From Arthrobacter sp. (GTDB taxonomy: Bacteria; Actinomycetota; Actinomycetes; Actinomycetales; Micrococcaceae), in NCBI GenBank assembly GCA_029257465.1, contig JARIBG010000077.1, positions 1 to 33,145 of the forward strand: DNA of 33,145 bases. Reading direction: 5' to 3'. Positions within the stretch are counted from its first letter, which is position 1, and the number at the start of each line of letters is the position of its first letter. Both the position numbers and the translations under genes were made by a program. This document shows positions 1 to 10,349 of this stretch, in pieces. The notes below the pieces were generated by a model, which worked only from the letters and a program-made list of their open reading frames with translations, was not told where the DNA came from and did no database searches.

Positions 1-659
1 CGCAGGGGGTCATCCCCTCCATCGGGCACACGGACGGCTCGTCGGAGCAGACCGGGGCGGCGCTGGACCTGATCAACGAGGAACTCGCCTCCACCGGTTT
101 CGCGGGATTCAGCGGACGGCCCACGGCGACGCATCTGTTCAACGCCATGCCGGTGATTCACCACCGCTCCCCCGGTCCGGTCCCGCTGCTCCTGGAACGT
201 GCCCGCGCCGGGGAGATCGCCGTCGAGCTCATCGCCGACGGCGTCCATCTCCACCCGCAGACGGTCCGGATGGCCTTCACGATCGCCGGCTCGGAGAACA
301 TCCTCCTGGTGAGCGACTCCATCGCGGCCACCGGCACCACCTCGGGGATCCACCGGCTCGGACACCACGAGGTCACCCTCGTGGACGGCTCGGCGATCCT
401 CACGGCAAGCGGAGCGCTGGCGGGGGGTTCCGGCACCCTGCTCGACGTCGTGCGCTGCACCGTGGACGCCGGGGTGGAGCTGTGCGACGCGGTCCGCTCG
501 GCCACCGCGGTGCCGGCCGAGGTTCTCGGACTGTCCGACGAACTCGGGTGCCTCGGCCTCGGGCTCCGGGCGGACGCCGTGGTGGTCTCACCCGAACTCG
601 AGCTCAGGGGCGTGTTGCGAAGCGGCATGTGGGTGCTCCCTCTCGAACTCGAGGACTGA
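1..659 (+). CDS. nagA: N-acetylglucosamine-6-phosphate deacetylase, 3' part (5' end outside window)
   Basis: This is the C-terminal 218 residues of a cytoplasmic amidohydrolase that removes acetate from GlcNAc-6-P, giving glucosamine-6-P for glycolysis or cell-wall precursors. The frame is open from base 3. Family marks, numbered in the fragment, are IGHTDG (7-12, metal-binding His), THLFNAM (about 43-49, second metal His), ELIADGVH (about 75-82) and LVSDSIAATG (about 102-111), whose Asp near 105 matches the catalytic acid of the family. The usual family length is near 380 residues, so about 160 are missing on the left. The gene converges on the atp cluster, with 49 bp between its stop and that of the DUF2550 gene. 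The related GalNAc-6-P deacetylase AgaA cannot be excluded, but the GlcNAc enzyme is the more likely reading. Confidence 0.9.
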   Translation, partial: QGVIPSIGHTDGSSEQTGAALDLINEELASTGFAGFSGRPTATHLFNAMPVIHHRSPGPVPLLLERARAGEIAVELIADGVHLHPQTVRMAFTIAGSENILLVSDSIAATGTTSGIHRLGHHEVTLVDGSAILTASGALAGGSGTLLDVVRCTVDAGVELCDAVRSATAVPAEVLGLSDELGCLGLGLRADAVVVSPELELRGVLRSGMWVLPLELED

Positions 660-708
660 TCAGGCGCGGGCCCGGGCGCCCGTCCCACGATCAGCGCCCG
701 TCCTACCA

Positions 709-1140
709 TCAGCGCCACGTGCCGATCCCGATGACCGGCCCCGCCTCGATCCAGGAGGACAGACCCGCGTAGACATCGAACTGCATGGCGAGGTCGAACG
801 GCTCACCGTCGTGGACCAGTTGCACCACGACGGCTCCTGGCTGGATCCTTGCCCGCTCGGCCTCCGTCGCCGCACGCCAGCCCGCCACCGAGAGCGAACT
901 GCGCAGGAACCGGAACTTCGGCACCGGGCTGAGCGACATGAGCCCGAGCCACTCCAGGTGGCGGTCCGTGTAACGACAAACCCCCATCCGCCAGCCGCTG
1001 GACGGGAGGAGGATGGAGGCGTCGAATGTCCCGAGGGCACGGCCGAGTTGATAGCGGCGGAGCAGGAAGGCTCCGATGACCGCCAGGAGCAGGACGAAGA
1101 CGACCGCCAGGACCCCGAATGCCGTTCCCAGAGGCTCCAC
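709..1140 (-). CDS. DUF2550 family membrane-anchored protein
   Basis: A 143-residue protein with one N-terminal hydrophobic segment (about residues 7-27), then a short basic stretch (RRYQLGR) and a soluble domain with conserved-looking GWRMGVCRY and LEWLGLMSLSPVPKFRF stretches. It matches the DUF2550 family, which sits directly downstream of atpC in many Actinobacteria (Rv1312 in M. tuberculosis). The function is unknown. Its start lies 9 bp after the atpC stop, so it is very probably the last gene of the ATP synthase transcript. The topology suggests that the domain faces the cytoplasm after a single N-out segment, but this is inference. The family assignment is fairly firm; no enzymatic motif is visible. 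Confidence 0.8.
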   Translation of the reverse strand: MEPLGTAFGVLAVVFVLLLAVIGAFLLRRYQLGRALGTFDASILLPSSGWRMGVCRYTDRHLEWLGLMSLSPVPKFRFLRSSLSVAGWRAATEAERARIQPGAVVVQLVHDGEPFDLAMQFDVYAGLSSWIEAGPVIGIGTWR

Positions 1141-1149
1141 GCGGGAGCC

Positions 1150-1443
1150 CTAGACTGCTTCCGAGGGTACTGAACCACCGACCTGGGCATTGTCGGCCAC
1201 GATCACCACGCGGTTGGCGTCGACGGAGAAGAAACCGCCGTCCACCCCGACCACGATACGCTCGCCGCTGACCGGTACCACGGCCAGTTCCCCGGCCTCC
1301 AGGATCGCGAGGATGGGCGTGTGTCCGGGGAGGATCCCGATATCACCGTTGGAGGTACGGGCGCTGACCGAGCGTGCTGCACCCGACCACACGAAGTGAT
1401 CGGCCGCGACGATCTCGACCTCGAGCTCACCGTTGGATGCCAT
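1150..1443 (-). CDS. atpC: F1Fo ATP synthase epsilon subunit (short form)
   Basis: The 97-residue epsilon subunit of the central stalk couples gamma rotation to the c-ring. The N-terminal beta-sandwich is complete: ELEVEIVAADHFVWSG at the start, GDIGILPGHTPIL in the middle (about 33-45) and GGFFSVDANRVVIVADNA near the end. The protein stops about ten residues after the last strand. The C-terminal helical hairpin that inhibits ATP hydrolysis in E. coli (139 residues) and Bacillus is absent. The stop is an ordinary TAG followed closely by the DUF2550 gene, with no sign of a frameshift, so the short form seems genuine. The start is ATG, 5 bp after the atpD stop, so it is part of the same operon. 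Confidence 0.95.
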   Translation of the reverse strand: MASNGELEVEIVAADHFVWSGAARSVSARTSNGDIGILPGHTPILAILEAGELAVVPVSGERIVVGVDGGFFSVDANRVVIVADNAQVGGSVPSEAV

Positions 1444-1448
1444 CGGTC

Positions 1449-2939
<1,491 letters not shown>

Positions 2940-2994
2940 TTATGCCATGAGTCTAGTTGGTGCACCGGCGACCGCGAGGACTCCGGGAAGGCCG

Positions 2995-3888
2995 TCAGGA
3001 CGCGCTCAACGCGTCCGCCCCGGCGACGATCTCGGAAAGCTCCTGCGTGATCTCCGCCTGGCGCGCGGTGTTGCGGAGCCTGGTGTACTTCTTGATCAGC
3101 TCCGTCGCGTTGTCCCCGGCCGATTTCATGGCCCGCTGGCGTGCGGCGAGTTCACTGGCGGCCGACTGCAGCATGGTCGCGAAGATCCGGGACTCGATGT
3201 ACCTCGGCAGCAGGGCGTCCAGGACATCCTCCGGTGCCGGTTCGTACTCGTACAGCGGAAGCAGGTCGCCGTCCTGCGGTACCTGCTCCTCGACCACTTC
3301 GAGCGGGAGCAGACGGATCACGGATGGTTCCTGGACCACCATGGACCGGAACTTCGTGTACACGACGTGGATCTCGTCGACCCCGCCTTTCTCGAAGTCC
3401 GTGAGGAACGTGGTCAGGAGCGCCTCACCGACCTCGCGGGCCGTTTCGAACTCAGGAGCATCCGTTCCTCCGGTCCAGACCCGCTCGTACTCACGACGCC
3501 GGAAGTCGAAGTACTGCTGCGCCTTCCGTCCGATCACGTAGGAGTGGATCTCCTTGCCCTCCGAGCGGAGCACCTCGAACAGTCCCTCGGCCTCCTTGAG
3601 CGCACTCGCCGAGTAGGAACCCGCGAGACCGCGGTCGGACGTCAGGACGAGCACGGCGGCGCGCCTGACCTCTCCCCGCTCCGTCGTCAGGGGATGGTCG
3701 ATCTCCGACTGCGACGAGACCGCCGACACGGCGCGGGTGATCGCATTGGCGTACGGCAGGGCCGCGGATACCCGCGAGCGTGCCTTGCCGATGCGGGACG
3801 TCGCGATCAGCTCCATTGCCTTGAAGATCTTCCGCGTCGACGTGGTCGAGGCGATCTTCTGGCGGTAGACCCGGATCTGGGCTGCCAT
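2995..3888 (-). CDS. atpG: F1Fo ATP synthase gamma subunit
   Basis: The 297-residue rotor shaft of F1, one copy per enzyme. The two long coiled-coil helices at the ends are recognisable: the N-terminal [15 protein letters not shown] with [12 protein letters not shown], and the C-terminal [21 protein letters not shown]...[25 protein letters not shown]. The Rossmann-like middle contains the family signature [16 protein letters not shown] (about 80-95). The start is ATG, 6 nt after the good ribosome site AAAGGA. A 90-bp gap with a strong hairpin separates it from atpA, the largest structured gap in the operon, which may help to make less gamma than alpha. Confidence 0.97.
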   Translation of the reverse strand: MAAQIRVYRQKIASTTSTRKIFKAMELIATSRIGKARSRVSAALPYANAITRAVSAVSSQSEIDHPLTTERGEVRRAAVLVLTSDRGLAGSYSASALKEAEGLFEVLRSEGKEIHSYVIGRKAQQYFDFRRREYERVWTGGTDAPEFETAREVGEALLTTFLTDFEKGGVDEIHVVYTKFRSMVVQEPSVIRLLPLEVVEEQVPQDGDLLPLYEYEPAPEDVLDALLPRYIESRIFATMLQSAASELAARQRAMKSAGDNATELIKKYTRLRNTARQAEITQELSEIVAGADALSAS

Positions 3889-3941
3889 GATTGTCCTTTC
3901 CTTCGCCCCCGGTGTGGATGCGATTCTGCCTGGATCCTGCC

Positions 3942-3967
3942 GGCCGGGAGGAATCGTCCTCCCGGCC
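3942..3967 (-). promoter_or_regulatory. Intercistronic hairpin between atpA and atpG
   Basis: A perfect 11-bp stem with a 4-nt loop (arms 3942-3952 and 3957-3967, loop 3953-3956), very G/C-rich, begins 11 nt after the atpA stop in the sense of transcription. No run of U follows, so it is unlikely to be a full intrinsic terminator. A 3' barrier that protects the upstream atpA message, or partial attenuation before atpG, would fit the 3:1 alpha to gamma stoichiometry. The stem is read directly; its role is inferred. Confidence 0.6.
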
Positions 3968-3978
3968 CGACAGATCCG

Positions 3979-5613
3979 CTAGCGCTTCTGCCTGACGATC
4001 TTTTCCTGCTCGACCGAGTCGGCGTCGATCGCCTCGTGCTCCTCGCGACCCGGCGCCACTCCGTTCGCCCCTGCGCCGAAGAAGCCCTGCTTGAAGTCGA
4101 GGATCTGCGTCTTCAACTCCTCGGACGTCGAGTCCTCCATCTTCCCGGTCTGCGCCAGGGTGTTGAGGATCTGCGTCCTGTTGCCCACATGCTCCAGGAA
4201 CTCGGACTCGAAACGGTTGATGTCGTCGACCGGTACATCATCGAGATACCCGTTGGTGCCGGCCCAGATGGACACGACCTGCTGCTCCACCGGCATCGGC
4301 GAGTACTGGCCCTGCTTGAGCAGTTCCATGAGCCGCGCACCGCGGGTGAGCTGCTGACGCGAGGCCGCATCGAGATCCGAGGCGAACATCGCGAACGCCT
4401 GCATGTCGCGGTACTGGGCAAGATCCAGCTTCAGTGTTCCCGAGACCTTCTTCATCGACTTCACCTGTGCGGCGCCACCGACCCGGGAGACGGACACGCC
4501 GACGTCCACGGCAGGACGCTGGTTGGCGTTGAAGAGATCCGACTGCAGGAAGATCTGGCCGTCGGTGATGGAGATGACGTTGGTCGGAATGTACGCCGAG
4601 ACGTCGTTCGCCTTCGTCTCGATGATCGGCAGACCCGTCATGGACCCGGCACCGAGCTCGTCGGAGAGCTTCGCACAGCGCTCGAGGAGCCGCGAGTGCA
4701 GGTAGAAGACATCACCCGGGTACGCCTCGCGGCCCGGCGGACGCCGGAGGAGGAGCGACACGGCGCGGTAGGCCTCGGCCTGCTTCGAGAGATCGTCGAA
4801 CACGATCAGGACGTGCTTGCCCGCGTACATCCAGTGCTGCCCGATGGCGGAACCGGCGTAGGGGGCGAGGTACTTGAATCCGGCCGGGTCGGAGGCGGGA
4901 GAGGCGACGATGGTGGTGTACTCCAGCGCACCCTTGTCCTCGAGCGTCTGACGCACGGCCGCGATGGTCGAGGCCTTCTGCCCGATCGCGACGTAGACGC
5001 ATCGCACCTGCTTGTCGACATCTCCCGAGGCCCAGTTGGCCTTCTGGTTGATGATGGTGTCGACGGCGATGGCCGTCTTGCCGGTCTGGCGGTCGCCGAT
5101 GATCAGCTGACGCTGGCCACGGCCGATCGGGATCATCGCGTCGATGGCCTTGAGCCCGGTCTGCATGGGCTCGTGGACCGACTTGCGCTGCGTGACACCG
5201 GGCGCCTGGGTCTCGAGCGCGCGACGACCCTCGGCCGCGATCTCCCCGAGATCGTCGATCGGCTGCCCCAGGGGATCGACCACGCGGCCGAGGAAGGCAT
5301 CGCCCACCGGGACGGAGAGGATCTCGCCCGTGCGGTGCACTTCCTGGCCCTGCTCGATGCCGTTGTAGTCTCCGAGTACCACGACGCCGATCTCACGGGT
5401 GTCGAGGTTCTGGGCGAGTCCGAGCGTGCCGTCCTCGAACCGCAGCAGCTCGTTGGCCATGACGGAGGGCAGACCCTCCACACGGGCAATCCCGTCGCTG
5501 GCCGTACTCACGCGTCCGACTTCGACACGCTCTGCATTACCGGGCTCGTAGGACGCCGCGAAGTCGTTCAACGCACTGCGGACGTCCTCGGCGTTGATGG
5601 TCAGTTCCGCCAT
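3979..5613 (-). CDS. atpA: F1Fo ATP synthase alpha subunit
   Basis: The 544-residue non-catalytic nucleotide-binding subunit of F1, three copies. The N-terminal segment [15 protein letters not shown] binds the delta subunit. Then come the beta-barrel ([17 protein letters not shown]), the Walker A loop GDRQTGKT, the Walker B region [17 protein letters not shown], the [19 protein letters not shown] stretch with the arginine-finger neighbourhood, and [15 protein letters not shown]. The C-terminus has an extra acidic/basic tail ([23 protein letters not shown]), common in Actinobacteria. The start is ATG, with AGGGA 5 nt upstream. It is 99 bp downstream of atpH. Confidence 0.97.
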   Translation of the reverse strand: MAELTINAEDVRSALNDFAASYEPGNAERVEVGRVSTASDGIARVEGLPSVMANELLRFEDGTLGLAQNLDTREIGVVVLGDYNGIEQGQEVHRTGEILSVPVGDAFLGRVVDPLGQPIDDLGEIAAEGRRALETQAPGVTQRKSVHEPMQTGLKAIDAMIPIGRGQRQLIIGDRQTGKTAIAVDTIINQKANWASGDVDKQVRCVYVAIGQKASTIAAVRQTLEDKGALEYTTIVASPASDPAGFKYLAPYAGSAIGQHWMYAGKHVLIVFDDLSKQAEAYRAVSLLLRRPPGREAYPGDVFYLHSRLLERCAKLSDELGAGSMTGLPIIETKANDVSAYIPTNVISITDGQIFLQSDLFNANQRPAVDVGVSVSRVGGAAQVKSMKKVSGTLKLDLAQYRDMQAFAMFASDLDAASRQQLTRGARLMELLKQGQYSPMPVEQQVVSIWAGTNGYLDDVPVDDINRFESEFLEHVGNRTQILNTLAQTGKMEDSTSEELKTQILDFKQGFFGAGANGVAPGREEHEAIDADSVEQEKIVRQKR

Positions 5614-5712
5614 CTCAGTCCCTGCTCTCCTGTGTTGTAGGTCCCCGTGACGTGCCCGGCGACCGGTGTGTAATTCTGTGGGTGTGACTCGGATCCGACG
5701 AGGCGCATGAGC

Positions 5713-6524
5713 CTATCCCGCCAGCTTCCGACGAAGTTCCGACAGTCGTGTGATGACGGTGGAATCCACCATCTCGTCCCCGACGCTGACACGGACCCCA
5801 CCGATGAGCGAAGGATCGACCGTGATATTGACCTTGAGCTCACGGCCGTACATCGCGTTCAATCCTGCCTCGAGCCGTTCCAACTGCTTCGGCAGCAGGG
5901 GCTGGGTGACACTCACGTTGGCGATCCAGCGCTGCTGGCGTGCCGCCACCAGCTCGAGGAACCGCTCGACGAGCGCTGCGGGCTTGAGCCCGCGCGGCGC
6001 ACGGACGGCCTGCGTGATCAGCAATGCTCCGGCGGGGCTCGCCCCGGGCACCAGCTTCAGGGCGAGCTCGACCTTCGACTCGTCCGTGGCCTGGGATTCC
6101 GAGAGCGCCCGCTGCAGCGCGTGGTTCGATGCGACCACCTGCGTGAAGGAGAACAGCTCGTTCTCGAGCCGATCCAGTCCCTGTGCGCCGTCCCCCTGCT
6201 CGGCGACCGCGATGACCACGGTTGCCGCAATCTGCTCGAGAGCGTCTCCCAGATCCCGGACACCGGCCCAACGCTCCATCACCAGATCCCGGACCACGCT
6301 CGAGGCCTCCGGCGAGACACGGCCGGCGACCAGCTGGTCCACCAGCACAGCCTTGTCCTCGCCGGTGCGCGAGGGATCCGTCAGAGCCCTGCGCAGACCG
6401 GCGTTGGCATCGAGGATCGCGAGGACCCCGAAGAGATCCTCGGCCAGGCCGAGCTTCGCGCCGGCCAGCTGCGGCTCCAGTCCTTCGAGGACCGTCGCCA
6501 GGGAGAGACTCGATACTCCTGCCA

Positions 6525-6525
<1 letters not shown>
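5713..6525 (-). CDS. atpH: F1Fo ATP synthase delta subunit (long actinobacterial form)
   Basis: A peripheral-stalk subunit that joins the top of F1 to the b subunits. It has 270 residues against about 177 in E. coli. The N-terminal helical part (about 1-100) is followed by a second helical segment (VVIAVAEQGDGAQGLDRLENELFSF) that resembles the insertion found in actinobacterial delta subunits, then by the usual C-terminal domain with NVSVTQPLLPKQLERLEAGL and the family signature VDPSLIGGVRVSVGDEMVD (about 236-254). Its ATG overlaps the atpF TAA by one base (TAATG), implying translational coupling of two peripheral-stalk parts. Confidence 0.95.
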
Positions 6526-7079
<554 letters not shown>

Positions 7080-7125
7080 TCACCCGTCTTTCTTCAGTAT
7101 CTCGTCGATCGGACCGGACGGCTGT

Positions 7126-7341
7126 CTAGGCGCCGATGACGAAGGCGAAGACGAGGCCGAGGATTGCGAGTGCTTCGGTCAGTGCCAGGCCGAGGAAGGC
7201 GATGGGCTGCAGGACACGCTGCGCCTCGGGCTGGCGGGAAACGCCGTTGATGTAGGCCGCGAAGACGAGACCTACGCCGATACCACCGCCGATCGCGGAG
7301 AGACCGTATCCAACGAGGTTGAGGCTACCCTGTACTTCCAT
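7126..7341 (-). CDS. atpE: F1Fo ATP synthase c subunit (proteolipid)
   Basis: A 71-residue hairpin of two membrane helices that forms the rotating c-ring. Helix 1 carries the glycine-rich GGGIGVGLV packing motif, the polar loop is SRQPEAQ, and helix 2 carries the ion-carrying carboxylate Glu56 in [11 protein letters not shown]. The residue after Glu56 is Ala and the Gln/Ser ligands of sodium-type rings are not seen, so proton coupling is expected. A strong ribosome site (AAAGGAA, 6 nt before ATG) fits the need for many copies per enzyme. Downstream of atpB by 75 bp. Confidence 0.97.
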   Translation of the reverse strand: MEVQGSLNLVGYGLSAIGGGIGVGLVFAAYINGVSRQPEAQRVLQPIAFLGLALTEALAILGLVFAFVIGA

Positions 7342-7416
7342 TGTGTTCCTTTCAAGATGCCGCGCAGATGCGACAGGTTGCTTGGGATCATCCCCGACGG
7401 GGAAGACGTGTGTGAA

Positions 7417-8238
7417 TCAGTGGGCGTCGGCGTGCAGCGCGCCTTCGATGTAGATCGCGGCGAGCAGCGTGAAGACGTAGGCCTGAAGGACCATGATCAG
7501 CGCCTCCAGCATGTACATGGCGACGAAGCCGACGAGGACCAGGACGCTGGTGCCCTGCAGGAAGATGCTCCCGCTTCCCACCATGTAGGCGATGGCCGAG
7601 CCCGCGAGGGTCACGATGAGGTGCCCGGCGAGCATGGTCGCGAAGAGTCGCAGCGAGTGGGTGACCGGGCGCACGATGAAGTTCGAGATGATCTCGATCG
7701 GTACCACGATGATCAGGATGGGCCAGGGCACGCCCGACGGGACGACGGCCAGCTTCAGGTAGCGCAATCCGTGCTTCTTGAGGCCGATACCCACCCAGAG
7801 GACGAAGAAGATCGCGGCGATACCGTAGGCGCTGCCAGGGTGCGAGAACGTGGGGACCTGCAGCAGGGGGATGGCCCCGAAGATGTTGTTCACCAGGACG
7901 AAGAAGAAGGCGGTGAAGAGCCAGGGGACGTACTTGAGGAAGTCCCGGCCCCCGATGATGTCCTTGCCGATGGAGTTACGGACGAAACCGTAGGCGGACT
8001 CACCGAGGAACTGCAGCTTGCCCGGAACCATCTGCCGCCGGCGTGAGGCGATGAGGAAGAACGCCGCGATGATGATGACGGAGAGGATCATCAGCGCCAT
8101 CTGCTTACCGAAGCCGGCCTCGAACATCACACCGTACTCACCACGCCAGGGGAGGATGTTCGGGTAGTGGGTGTCATCGATCGTGGGGGCTATGAAGCCC
8201 TCGTCGGTCGTTGCGGCGGGGAGCGCAAGCGCGATCAA
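7417..8238 (-). CDS. atpB: F1Fo ATP synthase a subunit
   Basis: A 273-residue integral membrane subunit with the proton half-channels. Several hydrophobic segments are visible (about 45-66, 105-125, 135-150, 170-190, 195-215, 230-265). The essential arginine that faces the c-ring glutamate is in THSLRLFATMLAGH, and the C-terminal LEALIMVLQAYVFTLLAAIYI is the conserved last helix with its Gln. The start is TTG at 8238 with AGAGGA 6 nt upstream; no in-frame ATG or GTG further upstream has a better site. Its histidine at the very end (HADAH) is ordinary. Confidence 0.95.
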   Translation of the reverse strand: MIALALPAATTDEGFIAPTIDDTHYPNILPWRGEYGVMFEAGFGKQMALMILSVIIIAAFFLIASRRRQMVPGKLQFLGESAYGFVRNSIGKDIIGGRDFLKYVPWLFTAFFFVLVNNIFGAIPLLQVPTFSHPGSAYGIAAIFFVLWVGIGLKKHGLRYLKLAVVPSGVPWPILIIVVPIEIISNFIVRPVTHSLRLFATMLAGHLIVTLAGSAIAYMVGSGSIFLQGTSVLVLVGFVAMYMLEALIMVLQAYVFTLLAAIYIEGALHADAH

Positions 8239-8323
8239 CGCGTTTCCTCTCTGCAGTGTCCATCATTGGGCAAGATGTGTTCGGCCGCAGTGCTACTGGT
8301 CCGACGCATGAAGATCGTGGGTG

Positions 8324-8650
8324 TCATATCGTTCCCGGGCCGCCTCCGGGCGCCGTCCCGGGCCCGCGGGGCGGGTCCGTTGGGTCATGCCGGGTGAGAT
8401 TGTGCATGTGGGAGAGATAGAACCCTCCCGCTGCACCCAGGAACGCTCCCGCCAGCACCAGGAAGCGCGTGTCGAGGACGTAATCCAGGCCCCAGCCTAT
8501 CAAACTCCACACCAGGATCCCGCCAACGACGTAGCTGAAGACCGCGATGCCGGCGTTGTAACCGCCGTTGAAGAAGCGCCCGTCGTCGTTGTCCGCAATC
8601 CGCGTGACCGGCGTGCCCGGGTCCTGCGCACCACCTGTTCTGCGTGCCAT
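8324..8650 (-). CDS. AtpZ/AtpI-family small membrane protein
   Basis: A 108-residue protein with two membrane helices (about residues 32-52 and 62-82). The GWGLDYVLDTRFLVLAGAFLGAAGGFYL stretch, in pieces GWxLD and GxxxGxxxGF, is the AtpZ-family signature. The N-terminus is polar; the C-terminus is a proline/glycine-rich tail. It starts 1 bp after the stop of the AtpI-like gene, with AGAAGGG as ribosome site, and lies 85 bp before atpB. AtpZ/AtpI proteins are thought to help c-ring assembly or Mg2+ supply to ATP synthase; that role is inferred from family and position. Confidence 0.75.
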   Translation of the reverse strand: MARRTGGAQDPGTPVTRIADNDDGRFFNGGYNAGIAVFSYVVGGILVWSLIGWGLDYVLDTRFLVLAGAFLGAAGGFYLSHMHNLTRHDPTDPPRGPGTAPGGGPGTI

Positions 8651-8651
8651 C

Positions 8652-9206
8652 TCAGCGCCCTTCTGTCGGTGCGTCGTCGGAGGAGAGGATCGGCGTGGTG
8701 GCCGGAGCCGTCTCGTCGTACAGGAGTGTACGGATACGCGAGAAGGCCACCACCTCCGCGATCTGCCAGACGATGACGGTCGACACGGCACTGACGAAGA
8801 ACCAGATGCCATCCAGCCAGCGGGGCGTGCCGAAGAGGAACAGGACCGCACCGAAGCCGACCACCTTGACGGCGTAGGTGAGGATGAACAGGCCCAGGGC
8901 GCCCGAGGGATTCGAGGCACCCGCATAGTGCCCGATCAGCAGGGATATCCCGAAGAACACGATCACGAGAGCTGATCCGAAGAGGACGCTCAGCGCTGCG
9001 CTCGGCGTGGCGATGAGCGCAGCCACTGCGGCCAGGACGACGCCGGTGGCTCCGCCGGCGAGTGCGCTCCTCGCGAGGATCCCCAGCCAGGGCGACGGCG
9101 TGGGCGTCGAGGCCACGACGACACCGGCGCTATCGCCCTGATGTGCCGGATGAGCCGGTCGTGGCACGTCTTGTCCGCTCTGTCGGTCCTGCCTCGGGGG
9201 CGCCAC
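8652..9206 (-). CDS. AtpI-like ATP synthase accessory membrane protein
   Basis: A 184-residue protein with four predicted membrane segments (about 42-66, 71-92, 101-122, 132-152) after a 40-residue polar, proline-rich N-terminus. Position at the head of the atp cluster, before an AtpZ-like protein and atpB, matches AtpI (Rv1303 occupies this place in M. tuberculosis). The start is GTG at 9206 with GGAAGG 7 nt upstream; a later in-frame GTG before ASTPTPSP would give a shorter N-terminus without a convincing site. AtpI proteins assist c-ring assembly. The assignment rests on context and topology more than on residues. Confidence 0.7.
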   Translation of the reverse strand: MAPPRQDRQSGQDVPRPAHPAHQGDSAGVVVASTPTPSPWLGILARSALAGGATGVVLAAVAALIATPSAALSVLFGSALVIVFFGISLLIGHYAGASNPSGALGLFILTYAVKVVGFGAVLFLFGTPRWLDGIWFFVSAVSTVIVWQIAEVVAFSRIRTLLYDETAPATTPILSSDDAPTEGR

Positions 9207-9252
9207 GCTGGTCCTTCCGCGAATGGCGGGACGGTGGTGCGAGCGCTTCGAT

Positions 9253-9284
9253 CGGACGCCGGGTCCTGCGATCCCGTGCGTCCG
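9253..9284 (-). terminator. Hairpin after the sugar-phosphate transferase gene, before the atp cluster
   Basis: An 11-bp G/C-rich stem (arms 9253-9263 and 9273-9284, one bulged base at 9277, 9-nt loop) begins 4 nt after the stop of the upstream gene. No U-run follows on the minus strand, so termination would be partial or Rho-assisted. It is the only structured element in the 81 bp that separate the glycan genes from the ATP synthase genes and may set the operon border. Confidence 0.4.
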
Positions 9285-9287
9285 GCG

Positions 9288-10349
9288 CTAAGAGTTTAGC
9301 GCACCTCCGGGTGGGGCCGGCTCGCCTCCGACAGGTGCACCGGTACGGGAACCGCGCAGCGCGCGGAAGATGCGCGGGGAGTAGAGGTAGAGCGCGACGA
9401 CGAGCGCCGTGAACAGCGAGGCGCTGACGGCAAGGCCCGGTGCCGCTGTTGCTGCAACGAAGCCGGCAGCACCGGTCAGCGCCGACAGGACACTGACGAA
9501 GACCGCGACCTGCACGTGGGTGAGACCGGTGTCGGTGAGGCGCTGGTACACGTGCTGGCGGTGAGCGGCATACAGTCGCTCTCCTCGCCTGGCCCGGCGC
9601 AGGAAGGTGGTGAAGGTGTCCGCGAGGTAGATCAGCACCGGTGACAGGAGGTACTCGAGATACACCCCGGCCAGCAGCCCGGTCACGGCGATCGCGGCGA
9701 TGGCCGACCCGAGCAGATAACTGCCGACGTCGCCCAGGAACACGAAGCCGCGGCCGAGATTCCAGGGCAGGAAGCCGGCGAACGCGGCGGCGACGACCAC
9801 ACCGGCCACCGTGAGCCACAGCTGATCGCTCAGCATCCCCGCCCAGGCGTAGAACACGCCGACGACGATGCCGTGCATGCCGGAGATCCCGTTGATCCCG
9901 TCCATGAAGTTCGCCGTGTTGATGTAGGTGGCCACCGCGATGGCCCCGACCGGGATCCACCAGTAGCTGCTGTTGTCGATCGTCGTCGCGAGCGCTGCGG
10001 TACAGATCACCCCGATGAGCAACTGCACGGACGCCCGGATCCTGATGGACAGTCCCCGGAGGTCCTCGAGCCAGCCGAGGGTGGAGGCGGCGGCGACCAC
10101 ACCGATGATGACGAGGATCAGCGACCGGTCGACGGCGACCAGGCCCGTCGCGAGCGAGAGGGCCAGTGCCACGAGGACGGCGGCGGCGACCGCCACGCCC
10201 ATGCCGCGGATCACGAGCGTGGTGTGCGAGGACCGGTCGTTCGGGACGTCGACGACGCCGAGCCGCTTCAGCAGGGGTCTGACGACAATCGGCAGGAGCA
10301 GCGACAGGCCCAGCGCGACGAGTCCGACGACGCTCAGCAGCGGGTTCAC
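9288..10349 (-). CDS. Polyprenyl-phosphate sugar-1-phosphate transferase (WecA/WbpL type)
   Basis: An integral membrane enzyme of the MraY/WecA family (GT4) that moves a sugar-1-phosphate from a UDP-sugar to undecaprenyl or decaprenyl phosphate, the first step of a surface glycan. The 353 residues hold about ten membrane helices and the family motifs PNDRSSH (36-42), LEDLRGLS (94-101), NFMDGINGISG (147-157), FLGDVGS (204-210) and HRQHVYQRL (263-271). The last two resemble WbpL-like enzymes that use N-acetyl-6-deoxyhexoses more than classical WecA. The start is GTG in a GTGA overlap with the upstream dehydratase gene, so the two are coupled. It sits in the place of rfe/wecA in mycobacteria. 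The sugar donor is not known. Confidence 0.85.
   Translation of the reverse strand: MNPLLSVVGLVALGLSLLLPIVVRPLLKRLGVVDVPNDRSSHTTLVIRGMGVAVAAAVLVALALSLATGLVAVDRSLILVIIGVVAAASTLGWLEDLRGLSIRIRASVQLLIGVICTAALATTIDNSSYWWIPVGAIAVATYINTANFMDGINGISGMHGIVVGVFYAWAGMLSDQLWLTVAGVVVAAAFAGFLPWNLGRGFVFLGDVGSYLLGSAIAAIAVTGLLAGVYLEYLLSPVLIYLADTFTTFLRRARRGERLYAAHRQHVYQRLTDTGLTHVQVAVFVSVLSALTGAAGFVAATAAPGLAVSASLFTALVVALYLYSPRIFRALRGSRTGAPVGGEPAPPGGALNS

Noticed and set aside
660..708. Bidirectional terminator between nagA and the DUF2550 gene
   Set aside because: There are G/C-rich self-complementary words and a repeated ATCAGCGCC, but the best stem has 5 bp and no T-run.
2947..5640. An 897-codon open frame on the plus strand across atpG and atpA
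   Set aside because: It is antisense to two certain ATP synthase genes; the sequence has no family resemblance and is rich in Arg, His and Asp as expected of a G/C-rich shadow.
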